NCBI RefSeq assembly: GCF_030646115.1 | Contig: NZ_JAUSMX010000009.1 | Coordinates: 310,001 to 374,000, forward strand | DNA length: 64,000 nucleotides | Reading direction: 5' to 3' | DNA from: Fluviicoccus sp. | GTDB lineage: Bacteria > Pseudomonadota > Gammaproteobacteria > Pseudomonadales > Moraxellaceae | Part shown: positions 9,543-18,794 of the stretch, in pieces | How the letters are laid out: every line of letters starts with the position of its first letter | How positions within the stretch are numbered: position 1 is the stretch's first letter | Notes under the pieces: generated by a model | What the model saw: the letters and a program-made list of their open reading frames with translations, nothing else | Told to the model about the DNA's origin: nothing | Databases searched by the model: none | Program-made: the position numbers and the translations under genes

Positions 9543-10706
9543 TTATTCAGTCGTTCTTATCATTCGTTTGGCATGCAAATCGAAAAGAATATTCAGTAAT
9601 GCATTGCCAATTTCATCAACGGGTGATCCATGCCAGATTGGAAGCCGTAGCAAGGTATCTGCAGTGTTCTGGGTATGGCGCAGATCCTGTGATGCGCTTA
9701 ATGCAAACCGTGCCCCTGCAGGGGATTGGTGCAAGGGCCGGTAGTGCGAAGCAGTCTGGATGCCACGGGCCGACATAGCATCCTGAACCATTTGGCGGTC
9801 TTTGGGTGAGGCAAAGATAGCCGGGAAAATATGCCCATTGTGAAGGCTGTCAGTTCGAGGTTGAGATATACGTAACAAGCCAGTAGAAGTTGCCGGTATC
9901 AATAGCTCATGATATCTCGCCCATGAAGAAAGCCGACTCTCGGTAATCATAGTCAGATGCTGAAGTTGGGCCAATAAAAATGCGCAGGTCAATTCACTCG
10001 GCACATATGAAGAACCAATGTCTGTCCAATGATAGAACGGTACTTGTCCAGTGATAAAGTCATGACGGTTGGTTCCTTTGTTCTGGATGATTAGTGAACG
10101 CTGCATGAAGCGTTCATCATTGATAAGCAATGCGCCGCCTTCGCCGCAATGGATGTTTTTGGTGGAATGAAAAGAGTATGTCCCCAAGTGGCCGATGGTG
10201 CCAAGGGGTCGCCCTTTGTAGGTTGCGCCGATACATTGTGCGGCATCTTCAATGACCAGCAGTCGATGCCGCCCGGCAATTTCCATGATAGTGTCCATTT
10301 CGCAGGCCGAACCGGCATAGTGCACTGGTACAATGGCGCGAGTTCGGGAGGAAATGGCGGATTCAATCAGGCGTTCATCCATATTCAGAGTGTCCGGACG
10401 AATATCGATGAACACAGGTCGTGCACCCCGCAGAACGAAGGCGTTTGCACTGGAGGGAAAGGTGAAGGAGGGCATGATCACTTCATCACCTGGGCGAATG
10501 TCCGCCAACAATGCGGCCATTTCCAAAGCGGCTGTGCATGAGGGCGTTAGCAGCACCTGTGAGCATCCAGTGATGTTCTGCAGGATTTGACGACAGGACC
10601 TTTGAAATTGGCCATCGTCACTGAATGTGCCACAGGCACAAGCTTGCTCTAAGTACGGATATTCATTACCGGTCAACAAGGGTTTGTGAAAGGGAATGAT
10701 GGCCAT
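9543..10706 (-). CDS. wecE: WecE-like dTDP-sugar aminotransferase (DegT/DnrJ/EryC1 family)
   Basis: PLP-dependent sugar aminotransferase, most like WecE/RffA, which aminates dTDP-4-keto-6-deoxyglucose to dTDP-4-amino-4,6-dideoxygalactose. From the ATG at 10706 it has 387 residues, close to WecE (about 376). Collinear WecE motifs include LLTPSCTAALEMAALL, GDEVIMPSFTF, ANAFVLRGARPVF, VPVHYAGSACEMDTIM, the PLP-contacting EDAAQ with Asp154, and FHSTKN with the Schiff-base Lys183. A longer frame starts at 10787, but its extra 27 residues have no WecE counterpart. Neither start has a clear Shine-Dalgarno. The product suits the WecD-like acyltransferase at 14250. It is transcribed divergently from the PhyH-type gene at 10860. 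Confidence 0.88.
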   Translation of the reverse strand: MAIIPFHKPLLTGNEYPYLEQACACGTFSDDGQFQRSCRQILQNITGCSQVLLTPSCTAALEMAALLADIRPGDEVIMPSFTFPSSANAFVLRGARPVFIDIRPDTLNMDERLIESAISSRTRAIVPVHYAGSACEMDTIMEIAGRHRLLVIEDAAQCIGATYKGRPLGTIGHLGTYSFHSTKNIHCGEGGALLINDERFMQRSLIIQNKGTNRHDFITGQVPFYHWTDIGSSYVPSELTCAFLLAQLQHLTMITESRLSSWARYHELLIPATSTGLLRISQPRTDSLHNGHIFPAIFASPKDRQMVQDAMSARGIQTASHYRPLHQSPAGARFALSASQDLRHTQNTADTLLRLPIWHGSPVDEIGNALLNILFDLHAKRMIRTTE

Positions 10707-10859
10707 GGGTGAGTATTCAGAGGATGGAGTGTGTCTAATAATAACGGTTTTGATGAGTATAAAGGATGCTGGAGCCGGTTTGTGCATGAATTGCTGCGGT
10801 TAACCGTTTGGTGAATGAAGGGCAATGCTGTTGAGCGATTATTCAGGAGGTGATGGTCG

Positions 10860-11702
10860 ATGAGTGGCATTCGACAATTTGCACAGTACCGAATTGATGG
10901 TAAGGCGGTTGGACTGAATTTGACGGGTGAAACAGTCCGCGGTCCTGCGACATGTCTATTGCTACAAGACGATGACCTTACTCAGACGACCTCATGGCAT
11001 TCGGAAGGTTTTGTTGTGAGGCCTTTTCTCTCACCGAATGATTTCCAGTGTTTGCAGGAAAAACTGCTTGAACGGGTTCATGCGACGGTGCAGGTTGTGA
11101 AGGGGAAAAGACAGCCTGACTTCTCTCTGGATCAATATCACCGCTATTGTGCAGACTCGCAGCAGCACATGCATGTGGTGCGCTACTTACAGGAGCATTC
11201 TTCCCTGGACTCTTTTCCCCTGGATTTCCGGTTGCTGGACAAGCGGGTCAGCGAAATTTGCGGGCTGGAAGTGAGTTGCGCCAAGCCGGGTAATGAAGCT
11301 GCAGGCCGTTTCTTTCTGCGAATTGTACGCCCTGGTGCATTCTTGGATAACAATCCCCCTCATCGTGATGTCTGGTTGGATCGTTTGCGCCATGCGATTA
11401 ATATTTATGTCCCCTTGGCTGGAAGCAATGCCTTATCTTCGTTGCCGCTGATACCCCGGAGTCACTGCTGGCTGGAAAGTGAAATTATTCGCACCACCGC
11501 TGGGGCTGTTATTGATGGGGTTAGCTATACGGTGCCTTCAGTGGTGGGTAGTGACCATGGTATGGATATGATTCGGCCGGTTGTTGGTGATAATGAAGTT
11601 ATGGTTTTTTCGCCGTATCTGGTACATGGCGGTGGCGTGAATTTTAATACCGGAGTTACGCGGGTTTCCTTGGAGATGAGGTTCTGGCGTAAAGATTTAT
11701 GA
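10860..11702 (+). CDS. PhyH-family Fe(II)/2-oxoglutarate oxygenase (island copy 1)
   Basis: Probable non-haem iron, 2-oxoglutarate-dependent oxygenase of the phytanoyl-CoA dioxygenase family, 280 residues. The iron triad is readable as His168 and Asp170 in PPHRDVW and His256 in YLVHGGG, with Arg268 (TRVSLEMRF) as the likely 2-oxoglutarate anchor. SLPLIPRSH is the usual family turn. The ribosome binding site AGGAGGTGAT (10845-10854) is a near-ideal match to the 16S 3' end. Such enzymes hydroxylate lipids, small molecules and some sugars. The setting among sugar genes suggests a glycan or nucleotide-sugar substrate, which is inference. Confidence 0.75.
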   Translation: MSGIRQFAQYRIDGKAVGLNLTGETVRGPATCLLLQDDDLTQTTSWHSEGFVVRPFLSPNDFQCLQEKLLERVHATVQVVKGKRQPDFSLDQYHRYCADSQQHMHVVRYLQEHSSLDSFPLDFRLLDKRVSEICGLEVSCAKPGNEAAGRFFLRIVRPGAFLDNNPPHRDVWLDRLRHAINIYVPLAGSNALSSLPLIPRSHCWLESEIIRTTAGAVIDGVSYTVPSVVGSDHGMDMIRPVVGDNEVMVFSPYLVHGGGVNFNTGVTRVSLEMRFWRKDL

Positions 11703-11806
11703 ATTTTTGATCTATTTGCAGTGAGAGCCCCAATGCCTCCCTCGATCGGTTGTCGGACTTGGGTGCATGGGGTGTAATTTTTTTGAGATCTAAGAGTGAA
11801 AATTCG

Positions 11807-13492
11807 ATGAAAACAAGAAAGCCAGCGAGCCTGAATGCACTTGGGGAAACAGTTACTGGCTCGGAATCGGAGTCCCAGCCTAAGTTGGATGAGATAACTA
11901 TTGTGCAAGCCCCTCGAGACTTGATGGGGACGTTAATTAAATGTATTGGCGTGACGTTGCTGGCGATGGTCGCTGCGGTCTATGTCTGGCTTGCCAAAGT
12001 AACCACACTGGATAATCAGTGGCTGGTGCTTGATATGCTGGAGGCCATCAAGTTGTTTGGGGTGGATGATGCTTATCGCTTCTATATTGCCAAGGCTGCA
12101 GGAGTTCAGCCCGGGATATTCAGTTGGAACTATGCTTTACCGGTAGGTGTGTTTCTGGATAACATGGCTGCCACATTGTTCGGAAATAATTTGTTTTTGA
12201 TGCGTTGTTTTCACATTGTTCCTGCATTCATGACCTTGTGGTTTGTTTACAAGACGGGTGAGCAACTGGGCGTGAGCAAAGGGATAAACGTATTTTCACC
12301 GCTGGTTCTCGCCTGTATGCCGTTATATGCCTTGGTTTTCCTGAGTTTTTATGGGGAGTCTTGGCTAGCCTTCTTTTTTTCAGCTGCAATGTGCGCCTTT
12401 GCCTTCAGGCGTTACTTGCTTTGTGCGGCAATCGCATCTTTAATGCCGCTGATTCGTGCTGAAGGGTTTTTTCTGATTGTTTTTCTGGCGCTTTTTTTTC
12501 TGAAAGAGCGTCAGTGGAAGTGTTTTATTACCTTGGGTTCGCCTGGAGGTTTGTATTTTTTGTGGTTGCTTTTTTCATTGGACTCCCTATCGGATTATTT
12601 TACCTGGCGCTTGACTTTGCGTAAGGCAATGAACGTGGAATTCTATGAGGCTTATTTTGTCAACAATACACTAAGTTCATTTAATTTGATGTGGATTGGT
12701 CCGGCACTTCTGGCATTTTGGTTCACAGGTTTCAGGAGGATGTGGCCTATTTGGGGAGGAGCCATGGTATGGCTGATATGGCTCAGTGTAACTTTGGCTC
12801 AGAAATATACATATTATGAGGCTCGGTACCTGCTGTCAATTTTGCCCGTTATATCTGTTGCTTTTGCGTATGCAATGACAGCTTTGAGTAAAACGCCTGT
12901 TTTTATAAAAGCACGTACTGGGTTGAATTTCCTGATGGGTGTCCTGATTTTATTGGTAATTTCAGAGCATTTTTTCCAGGTTGATGCACTTCGCGCCAAG
13001 TATGCCGGTGGGGAGCGTTGGCCGGTCAATGGTCCACGACCGATTGTTAATCAATTCTGGCGGTTTTCTCCGGAGGAAATGCAGGCTCCCAAAGAAACGA
13101 CTCGTGTCCTTTACAGTTTGCTTGCAAGGTACCCGTTAGTGGATGCACTCGTTATTAACAAGTCTGATATATTCTATTATCTGGATCCAAGGCGGATACC
13201 GCCAGGTGTTACGGTGTCATTCTCGAATGATCGCGACTATATGGCATTGATTTATTTCAAGGGTTATTTTTTTACCATGCATCCGGGTGGCAAACAATAC
13301 AGCATCTACCGGTTCAGGACTTGGGCGGGAGAGCAAAAACGCGCTGCCCTTTATGTAGGGCAATTGCGTTGCAAAAGGTGTGAGCCGGTGTACAAGTTCA
13401 ATGAGCAATATCAGGTTTATATGTTCTGGTACGAACCGGGTGATCTGAAAACTTATGAAAACCTGATTGAGGCGGCCACGCCGAAGCGTTAA
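11807..13492 (+). CDS. Multi-spanning GT-C-like membrane glycosyltransferase
   Basis: Polytopic inner-membrane protein of 561 residues. A cytoplasmic N-terminus of about 45 residues leads to a first membrane helix (LIKCIGVTLLAMVAAVYVW). A loop with the acidic pair in VDDAYRFYIAK follows, then about eight to ten further helices up to residue 400, and a soluble C-terminal domain of about 160 residues. The acidic motif after the first helix, the EARYLLSILP segment and the fold resemble GT-C (ArnT/PMT-like) enzymes that use polyprenyl-phosphate sugars. The ATG at 11807 fits the membrane topology; a TTG at 11750 has no ribosome binding site. The gene is markedly AT-rich, a sign of transfer. The donor sugar is unknown. 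Confidence 0.65.
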   Translation: MKTRKPASLNALGETVTGSESESQPKLDEITIVQAPRDLMGTLIKCIGVTLLAMVAAVYVWLAKVTTLDNQWLVLDMLEAIKLFGVDDAYRFYIAKAAGVQPGIFSWNYALPVGVFLDNMAATLFGNNLFLMRCFHIVPAFMTLWFVYKTGEQLGVSKGINVFSPLVLACMPLYALVFLSFYGESWLAFFFSAAMCAFAFRRYLLCAAIASLMPLIRAEGFFLIVFLALFFLKERQWKCFITLGSPGGLYFLWLLFSLDSLSDYFTWRLTLRKAMNVEFYEAYFVNNTLSSFNLMWIGPALLAFWFTGFRRMWPIWGGAMVWLIWLSVTLAQKYTYYEARYLLSILPVISVAFAYAMTALSKTPVFIKARTGLNFLMGVLILLVISEHFFQVDALRAKYAGGERWPVNGPRPIVNQFWRFSPEEMQAPKETTRVLYSLLARYPLVDALVINKSDIFYYLDPRRIPPGVTVSFSNDRDYMALIYFKGYFFTMHPGGKQYSIYRFRTWAGEQKRAALYVGQLRCKRCEPVYKFNEQYQVYMFWYEPGDLKTYENLIEAATPKR

Positions 13493-13525
13493 TGATTGTG
13501 TGATCCTTGGGCCGGGAGTTGCGAA

Positions 13526-14224
13526 ATGCTGGTATCAATTGTGATTACCTCCGATGCGGATTCGGATGTTGTCCGTCTATTCCTGGATGCAGTGAAGGAG
13601 CTTTCTATTCCCGATACATGGAGGCTGCAGGTTGTAGTCGTTGATGACTTGGGGGGACTGGATGAGGACTTGTGTCGTAGTTACCAAAGCAGTTTTGATC
13701 TGGTGTTGATCGGCAGGGGCGAGAGGCAGGGACAACTGACAGCGTTAGTCAAAGGTGTGGCCAGGGCTGATGGCGAAGTGGTGGTGACCATGGATTCGGA
13801 TATGCACCGGAATGTGGCGGATATTGAACGTTTTGTCGCGGAGTATCTGCGGGGATTCCATTTGGTATTTGCATGGCGGGTGTTTCGGAAGGGAGTGTCG
13901 GGCATCCGCATTGCGCTGACCGCTGTTTTTAATTTCATGGCGCGTTTGATTGGCGGTGTGACACTCCACGATTTCAATACTTCGATGATTCTGTTGTCCC
14001 GGGAAGCGGTAGATATGTTGAAAACCATGCCGGAAGAAGCTTTTTCAGCCAGGCTCTATCTGGTGCACATGCTCGGAGGGGCTGTAACTGAGGTTCAGAT
14101 TGAAACGGCGGAATTGCCAGGGCGGAAATCGACCTATAGTCGTTCAAGCCGGCTGCTGATTTTTGTTGAACGGTTTTTGGAAGTCATCAGATTCAGAATC
14201 TACAAGCATAGAATTCAGTTATGA
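13526..14224 (+). CDS. Glycosyltransferase family 2 (dolichol-phosphate-mannose-synthase-like)
   Basis: Cytoplasmic or membrane-associated GT2 enzyme of 232 residues. It opens with the GT2 strand MLVSIVITSD, has the metal/nucleotide-binding DSD at residues 90-92 (VVVTMDSDMHRNV), and later HDFNTSMILLSREAV, as in polyprenyl-phosphate sugar synthases. No C-terminal membrane pair is present. GGGAG about ten bases before the ATG at 13526 decides the start over a TTG at 13496. It follows the GT-C-like gene by 33 bases. The pair could load a sugar on undecaprenyl phosphate (GT2) and transfer it in the periplasm (GT-C). This division of labour is inferred from analogy. Confidence 0.78.
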   Translation: MLVSIVITSDADSDVVRLFLDAVKELSIPDTWRLQVVVVDDLGGLDEDLCRSYQSSFDLVLIGRGERQGQLTALVKGVARADGEVVVTMDSDMHRNVADIERFVAEYLRGFHLVFAWRVFRKGVSGIRIALTAVFNFMARLIGGVTLHDFNTSMILLSREAVDMLKTMPEEAFSARLYLVHMLGGAVTEVQIETAELPGRKSTYSRSSRLLIFVERFLEVIRFRIYKHRIQL

Positions 14225-14249
14225 GTAGCGCAACTACTGGGAGCAGGCT

Positions 14250-15233
14250 GTGGTTGATCGGTCGTCGGTGATAATGGGTGAAATGACGGGCGAAGCCTAT
14301 GAGGCAGTCTTGTCGGGCAGTGCGGCACATGATTTGCGATTCAGCCGCTACCGCCATCACAGGATTTTTTCCCCGGTAGAATTGCAATGCCTGAAACAGG
14401 GGGAGTTACGCACCCGCCTGGAGCAGGACGGTGTCATTTTTGCCCACTGTATGAGCCGAACCTGGAGGGCTGAGACCTACGGTGTCTGCACTCCGTTGGC
14501 TTGGGAAAGCTCCCATTTTGGTCTGCAGCTGGGATTCATGGACTATGCAATGGCAGCTGATGCTGATATTGCTTCCGCAACAACCATGGTGGCTGGATTG
14601 TTGCAGGTCACCCGTGACTCGGGCATACGCCACCTCAGTACCATTGTGGATGCCGGGGACTTTGATACCTTCAATTTGCTGATGCGTGCCGGTTTTTCAC
14701 TGGTAGATTCGCGTCATGTCTACTACATGCGGCACGCCAGGAGCATTCGTTCCGGCAAGCCGGTCTGTGAAGTGCGCAACTATGAGGAAGGCGATGCAGC
14801 GGCCTTGCTGCCGATCATGGCGGATGCCGGGTTTATCTCCCGTTACTCCCGCGATCCCGTATTTGATGCAGGGAAAGTTTCCACGATGTACGAGCAGTGG
14901 ATGTGCAATTTACTGGTTAAACCGGCAACTGACCGGGTGGCTTTGATGGCGCTGCGTAACGGCAGGCTTGTAGCGGGCGGCGGTGTGCAGCGTCTTGACT
15001 TTTCTGCGTATGGTATCTCCGGCTGTCTATGGGGTAACAGTATTGTAGCGACCGGCCCGGCAGGCGTGGGCTGCGCCGGTTCGCTGGTTGAGGCCTGTCT
15101 TCGGCAAGGGTTTGAGCGAGGCATGCCCATGGAGTTTGTCGTGTCGCATGGTAATCGGGGTATGTCGCGGGTGCTGGAGGCGGCTGGATGTGAGCATGTG
15201 CTGACCCAGCACGCTCTTCGTATAATGCTTTAA
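14250..15233 (+). CDS. WecD-like GNAT sugar N-acyltransferase
   Basis: GNAT-fold acyltransferase of 327 residues. WecD/RffC acetylates dTDP-4-amino-4,6-dideoxygalactose, the product of WecE. Collinear cues to WecD are LAWESSHFGLQLG near residue 85, a MYEQWMCNLLV segment near 215 and a C-terminal GNRGMSRVLEAAGCEHV stretch, as in the GNAT acetyl-CoA region. The start is uncertain. The GTG at 14250 has GGGAG six bases upstream; ATGs at 14274 and 14283 are alternatives. It follows the GT2 gene by 25 bases and converges on the next gene with a five-base gap. It may acylate with something other than acetyl. Confidence 0.72.
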   Translation: MVDRSSVIMGEMTGEAYEAVLSGSAAHDLRFSRYRHHRIFSPVELQCLKQGELRTRLEQDGVIFAHCMSRTWRAETYGVCTPLAWESSHFGLQLGFMDYAMAADADIASATTMVAGLLQVTRDSGIRHLSTIVDAGDFDTFNLLMRAGFSLVDSRHVYYMRHARSIRSGKPVCEVRNYEEGDAAALLPIMADAGFISRYSRDPVFDAGKVSTMYEQWMCNLLVKPATDRVALMALRNGRLVAGGGVQRLDFSAYGISGCLWGNSIVATGPAGVGCAGSLVEACLRQGFERGMPMEFVVSHGNRGMSRVLEAAGCEHVLTQHALRIML

Positions 15234-15238
15234 AGTGC

Positions 15239-16015
15239 TTAATCCGTTCGGTTCATCCGCAAGGAGTAGCTTTGGGCCGATGCCTGGTAAAACTCCTCCA
15301 GACTTTGCGGAGGCTCAGCCTGAAAGCCCAGTTTTTGCAGGACACGCTGATTATTATAGCGATGGGAATGCCCCTTCAGCAGTTTTGGCAGGTTCAGCCT
15401 TTGCTTGACATGGGCCCGGCTGAAGCCGAGCAATACGGCATCGCGCTGCGTGCCGGTGTGATTTTCGCCGCCAGCGTGCCACAAGCGTGGATGAAAATAG
15501 AAAACAGTACCGGCAGGAGCAACCAAGCGGAGGCTTCGAGCGTAGAAGTCAGCTTCCGAAGGTGCTTCCTGCTGATGTTGGGAGCCGGGTAAATACCAAG
15601 TGGCGCCATTTTGCTCTGTAAAATCATCAAGCAGCACCATGAGACCCACTCCTTCCTGATAGTCGCCGGTCATATGATGTCGATCAACATGAATACGGCT
15701 GGAGAAATTGCCCTGCCCCGGCGACATGGAGGAGTTGGTGAAGGTATAAACAATACAGTGCCGGTCCAGTAGGGCCTCGACCCGGTTGATAATTTCATCG
15801 CGCGCCAGCAGTTCCAGAAAGATGTCATCATGAAACGGGCAGCACATGACTTGGAGCGGGTCATGGTCGGACTCAGGAGCCTTATATGCAGCTTCTGCCC
15901 GAATCGCACGATCCAGGCCGGCTTTAAGATCCTGGATCAAATCGGCCGGAAAGACGGCGCGATCAATGAAATAGCCGTTTTGGGTAAAGAAATCCATGAA
16001 GCCGGTGGCGTTCAT
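15239..16015 (-). CDS. PhyH-family Fe(II)/2-oxoglutarate oxygenase (island copy 2)
   Basis: Second PhyH-type oxygenase of the island, 258 residues and only distantly similar to the copy at 10860. The iron triad is His109 and Asp111 in SRIHVDRHH and His180 in RLWHAGG. Arg191 is the probable 2-oxoglutarate anchor. The family turn ATWYLPGSQH is clear, and the N-terminus (FFTQNGYFIDRAVF) is typical of PhyH proteins. GGGAG about ten bases upstream supports the ATG at 16015. It is convergent with the acyltransferase and divergent from lon. Substrate unknown. Confidence 0.8.
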   Translation of the reverse strand: MNATGFMDFFTQNGYFIDRAVFPADLIQDLKAGLDRAIRAEAAYKAPESDHDPLQVMCCPFHDDIFLELLARDEIINRVEALLDRHCIVYTFTNSSMSPGQGNFSSRIHVDRHHMTGDYQEGVGLMVLLDDFTEQNGATWYLPGSQHQQEAPSEADFYARSLRLVAPAGTVFYFHPRLWHAGGENHTGTQRDAVLLGFSRAHVKQRLNLPKLLKGHSHRYNNQRVLQKLGFQAEPPQSLEEFYQASAQSYSLRMNRTD

Positions 16016-16147
16016 CCCGCATGATCTCCCGTTAGAGGCGCAGGCCGGAAAAGTGCGAAAAGTCTAATCTCCGGCTCCAATGCTGTCAGTAGATTTTTGC
16101 GCGGATAGTCATCCCGGGACAAATCTTCAATAAATGAGCCTGATTGC

Positions 16148-16174
16148 CTTGTAATTATTGAAATACACCCTAAA
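16148..16174 (+). promoter_or_regulatory. Candidate sigma-32-like promoter of lon
   Basis: CTTGTAA (16148-16154), a 13-base spacer and CCCTAAA (16168-16174) resemble the heat-shock pattern CTTGAA-N13/14-CCCATnT, with one mismatch in the first box and two or three in the second. It lies 63 bases before the lon ATG. A nearby TTGAAA at 16159-16164 offers a sigma-70 alternative. The call rests on pattern only. Confidence 0.35.
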
Positions 16175-16236
16175 ACAGTATTTGAGATGGCAAATTTCTT
16201 GCAACGGTCGTTTGACTGCCGCCCCATTCAGGTTGA

Positions 16237-18657
16237 ATGAACATGTACGAATCAAATCTGCTCGACCTTCCTTTATTGCCCCTGCGCGATGTGGTGGTGT
16301 TTCCCCACATGGTGATCCCGCTGTTTGTGGGGCGCGAAAAGTCGATTCAGGCGCTGGAAACAGCGATGAACGGCGACAAGCAGATTTTTCTGGCCGCCCA
16401 GCGCGATGCCGGCGATGATGATCCCGGCCGTGACGGCCTGTACGACATCGGTACGGTAGCCCAAATCCTGCAATTGCTGAAGTTGCCCGACGGCACGGTC
16501 AAGGTGCTGGTTGAAGGTCAATATCGCGGCAAGCTGGACACGCTGGCCGATACCGGCAGTTACTGGCTGGCCACCATCACCCAGGTTCAGCACAAGACTT
16601 TGCAGGACAACGAGGGCGAAGTGCTTGCGCGCTCGTTGCTGAACGAATTTGAACAGTATGTGAAACTGACCAAGAAGGTAGCGCCGGAAGTATTGAACTC
16701 CGTCAACTCCATCCGTGAACCGGAGCGTCTGGCGGACACCATTGCCGCGCATCTGGCGCTGAAGCTGGAGGAAAAGCAGGAAATCCTCGACATCACTGAC
16801 ATTCATCAACGTGTTGAACACCTGATGTCGATCATGGAGTCGGAAATTGACATCCTCAAGGTGGAAAAGCGGATTCGCGGCCGTGTCAAAAAGCAGATGG
16901 AAAAGAGCCAGCGCGAGTATTACCTTAACGAACAGATCAAGGCCATCCAGAAAGAACTGGGTGAGCTGGGTGCGGAAGGTGGCGGCCCGGAAAACGAAAT
17001 CGCCGAAATCGAGATGCGCATCGACAAGGCCGGCATGCCGGCGGAAGCCCGGAAGAAAGTTGATAGTGAAGTCAAGAAACTGAAGATGATGCCGCCGATG
17101 TCCGCCGAAGCCACGGTGGTGCGCGGTTACATTGAGTGGATGATCAGCGTTCCCTGGAAAAAACGCAGCCGCATCGGTATTGATCTCAAGGCGGCCCGGC
17201 TGATTCTGGATGCCGATCATTATGGCCTGGAGGAGGTCAAGGAACGCATTCTGGAGTTCCTGGCAGTACAGTCGCGCGTGAAGAAGCTGCAAGGGCCGGT
17301 GTTGTGCTTGGTCGGGCCTCCCGGCGTCGGCAAAACTTCGCTGGGACAGTCAATCGCCAAGGCCACCAAGCGCGAGTTTGTGCGCATGGCGCTGGGCGGT
17401 GTGCGTGATGAAGCCGAGATCCGTGGCCATCGCCGCACCTATATCGGTTCCATGCCCGGTAAGCTGGTGCAGAAACTGGCCAAGGTCGGGGTCAAGAATC
17501 CGCTGTTCCTGCTCGATGAAATCGACAAGATGAGTTCGGACATGCGTGGCGACCCGGCTTCCGCGATGCTGGAAGTGCTGGATCCGGAGCAGAATGCCCA
17601 TTTCAATGACCATTATCTGGATGTCGATTACGACCTCTCCGAAGTAATGTTCATCTGCACCGCCAACTCGATGAACATTCCTGCGCCGTTGCTGGACCGC
17701 ATGGAAGTCATTCGGCTACCGGGTTACACCGAAGACGAAAAAGTGGCCATTGCCCGGCAGTATCTGGTGCCGAAGCAGATTCTGGCGGCTGGATTAAAGA
17801 AAACCGAGCTGGCGGTGGAGGACTCCGCGGTGCGCGAGTTGATCCGCCGTTATACCCGTGAATCCGGGGTGCGGAGCCTGGAGCGTGAAATCTCCAAGAT
17901 CTGCCGCAAGGTGGTCAAGGAGGCGGTGCTGGGTGAAGGTTCGGCTACGACAGTGGTCAATGCCGATAACCTGGAGAAGTACTGCGGCGTCTACAAGTTC
18001 AATTACGGCAAGGCCGAAGAGAAAGATCAAATCGGTCAGGTGACGGGGCTGGCCTGGACGTCGGTGGGTGGCGAGTTGCTGACGATCGAAGCGGTAACGA
18101 CGCCCGGCAAGGGACTCTACACCATGACCGGCTCACTGGGCGACGTGATGCAGGAGTCTATCAAGGCGGCATTGACCGTGGTGCGCTCGCGGTCGCGGCT
18201 GCTGGGCATTTCGCCGGAGTTTCACGAAAAGAACGATCTGCATATCCACATGCCGGAAGGCGCAACGCCGAAGGATGGTCCCAGCGCCGGTATCGGCATG
18301 TGCACGGCCATGGTGTCGGTGCTGACCGGTATTCCGGTGCGCGCAGATGTCGCCATGACTGGCGAAATCACCTTGCGCGGTCAGGTGCTGCCCATTGGCG
18401 GCCTGAAGGAGAAGTTGCTGGCAGCGCATCGCGGCGGCATCAAGACGGTGATCATTCCCGAGGAGAATGCGCGTGACCTCAAGGAGATTCCGGATAACAT
18501 CAAGGCCGACCTGACGATCAAGACCGTCAAGTGGATTGACGAGGTTCTGGCCATCGCCCTGACCCGCCAACCCGAGCCTCTGCCGGATGCTTTACCGGCG
18601 GTGGTTCCGGCGGCCACGGAGGAGGAGGCCGACAAGGACCGCGCCAGTCGTCACTGA
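16237..18657 (+). CDS. lon: ATP-dependent Lon protease
   Basis: AAA+ serine protease that degrades misfolded and regulatory proteins, 806 residues. The N-terminal substrate domain starts [22 protein letters not shown] coiled coil follows at about residues 200-260, then Walker A GPPGVGKT at 360-367 and Walker B in FLLDEIDKM. The catalytic dyad is Ser683 (PKDGPSAG) and Lys726 (LKEKLL), matching E. coli Ser679 and Lys722. The ATG at 16237 is taken as start; the ATG at 16243 is equally possible. The tail after residue 775 (Pro, Ala and Glu rich) is variable in the family. Confidence 0.98.
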   Translation: MNMYESNLLDLPLLPLRDVVVFPHMVIPLFVGREKSIQALETAMNGDKQIFLAAQRDAGDDDPGRDGLYDIGTVAQILQLLKLPDGTVKVLVEGQYRGKLDTLADTGSYWLATITQVQHKTLQDNEGEVLARSLLNEFEQYVKLTKKVAPEVLNSVNSIREPERLADTIAAHLALKLEEKQEILDITDIHQRVEHLMSIMESEIDILKVEKRIRGRVKKQMEKSQREYYLNEQIKAIQKELGELGAEGGGPENEIAEIEMRIDKAGMPAEARKKVDSEVKKLKMMPPMSAEATVVRGYIEWMISVPWKKRSRIGIDLKAARLILDADHYGLEEVKERILEFLAVQSRVKKLQGPVLCLVGPPGVGKTSLGQSIAKATKREFVRMALGGVRDEAEIRGHRRTYIGSMPGKLVQKLAKVGVKNPLFLLDEIDKMSSDMRGDPASAMLEVLDPEQNAHFNDHYLDVDYDLSEVMFICTANSMNIPAPLLDRMEVIRLPGYTEDEKVAIARQYLVPKQILAAGLKKTELAVEDSAVRELIRRYTRESGVRSLEREISKICRKVVKEAVLGEGSATTVVNADNLEKYCGVYKFNYGKAEEKDQIGQVTGLAWTSVGGELLTIEAVTTPGKGLYTMTGSLGDVMQESIKAALTVVRSRSRLLGISPEFHEKNDLHIHMPEGATPKDGPSAGIGMCTAMVSVLTGIPVRADVAMTGEITLRGQVLPIGGLKEKLLAAHRGGIKTVIIPEENARDLKEIPDNIKADLTIKTVKWIDEVLAIALTRQPEPLPDALPAVVPAATEEEADKDRASRH

Positions 18658-18664
18658 CCCCCTG

Positions 18665-18692
18665 AAAGCCCTGCCTTGCAGGGCTTTCTTTT
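18665..18692 (+). terminator. Intrinsic terminator of lon
   Basis: A perfect 10-bp stem (AAAGCCCTGC with its complement, loop CTT) is followed by CTTTT, eight bases after the lon stop. Confidence 0.85.
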
Positions 18693-18794
18693 GCTGCGCC
18701 CGGCAGGGCGTCCGGCGGGTTGTTATTGTCCTGAACTGACTAATCCGGCAGAATCCTTCCAGCAACCCGCTGAATCCGAATCCACAGGTGTGAA

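Noticed and set aside
9210-9744. Short open frames in the clpX-downstream region
   Set aside because: No ribosome binding sites or family motifs; the region is AT-rich spacer and the 3' end of the aminotransferase on the other strand.
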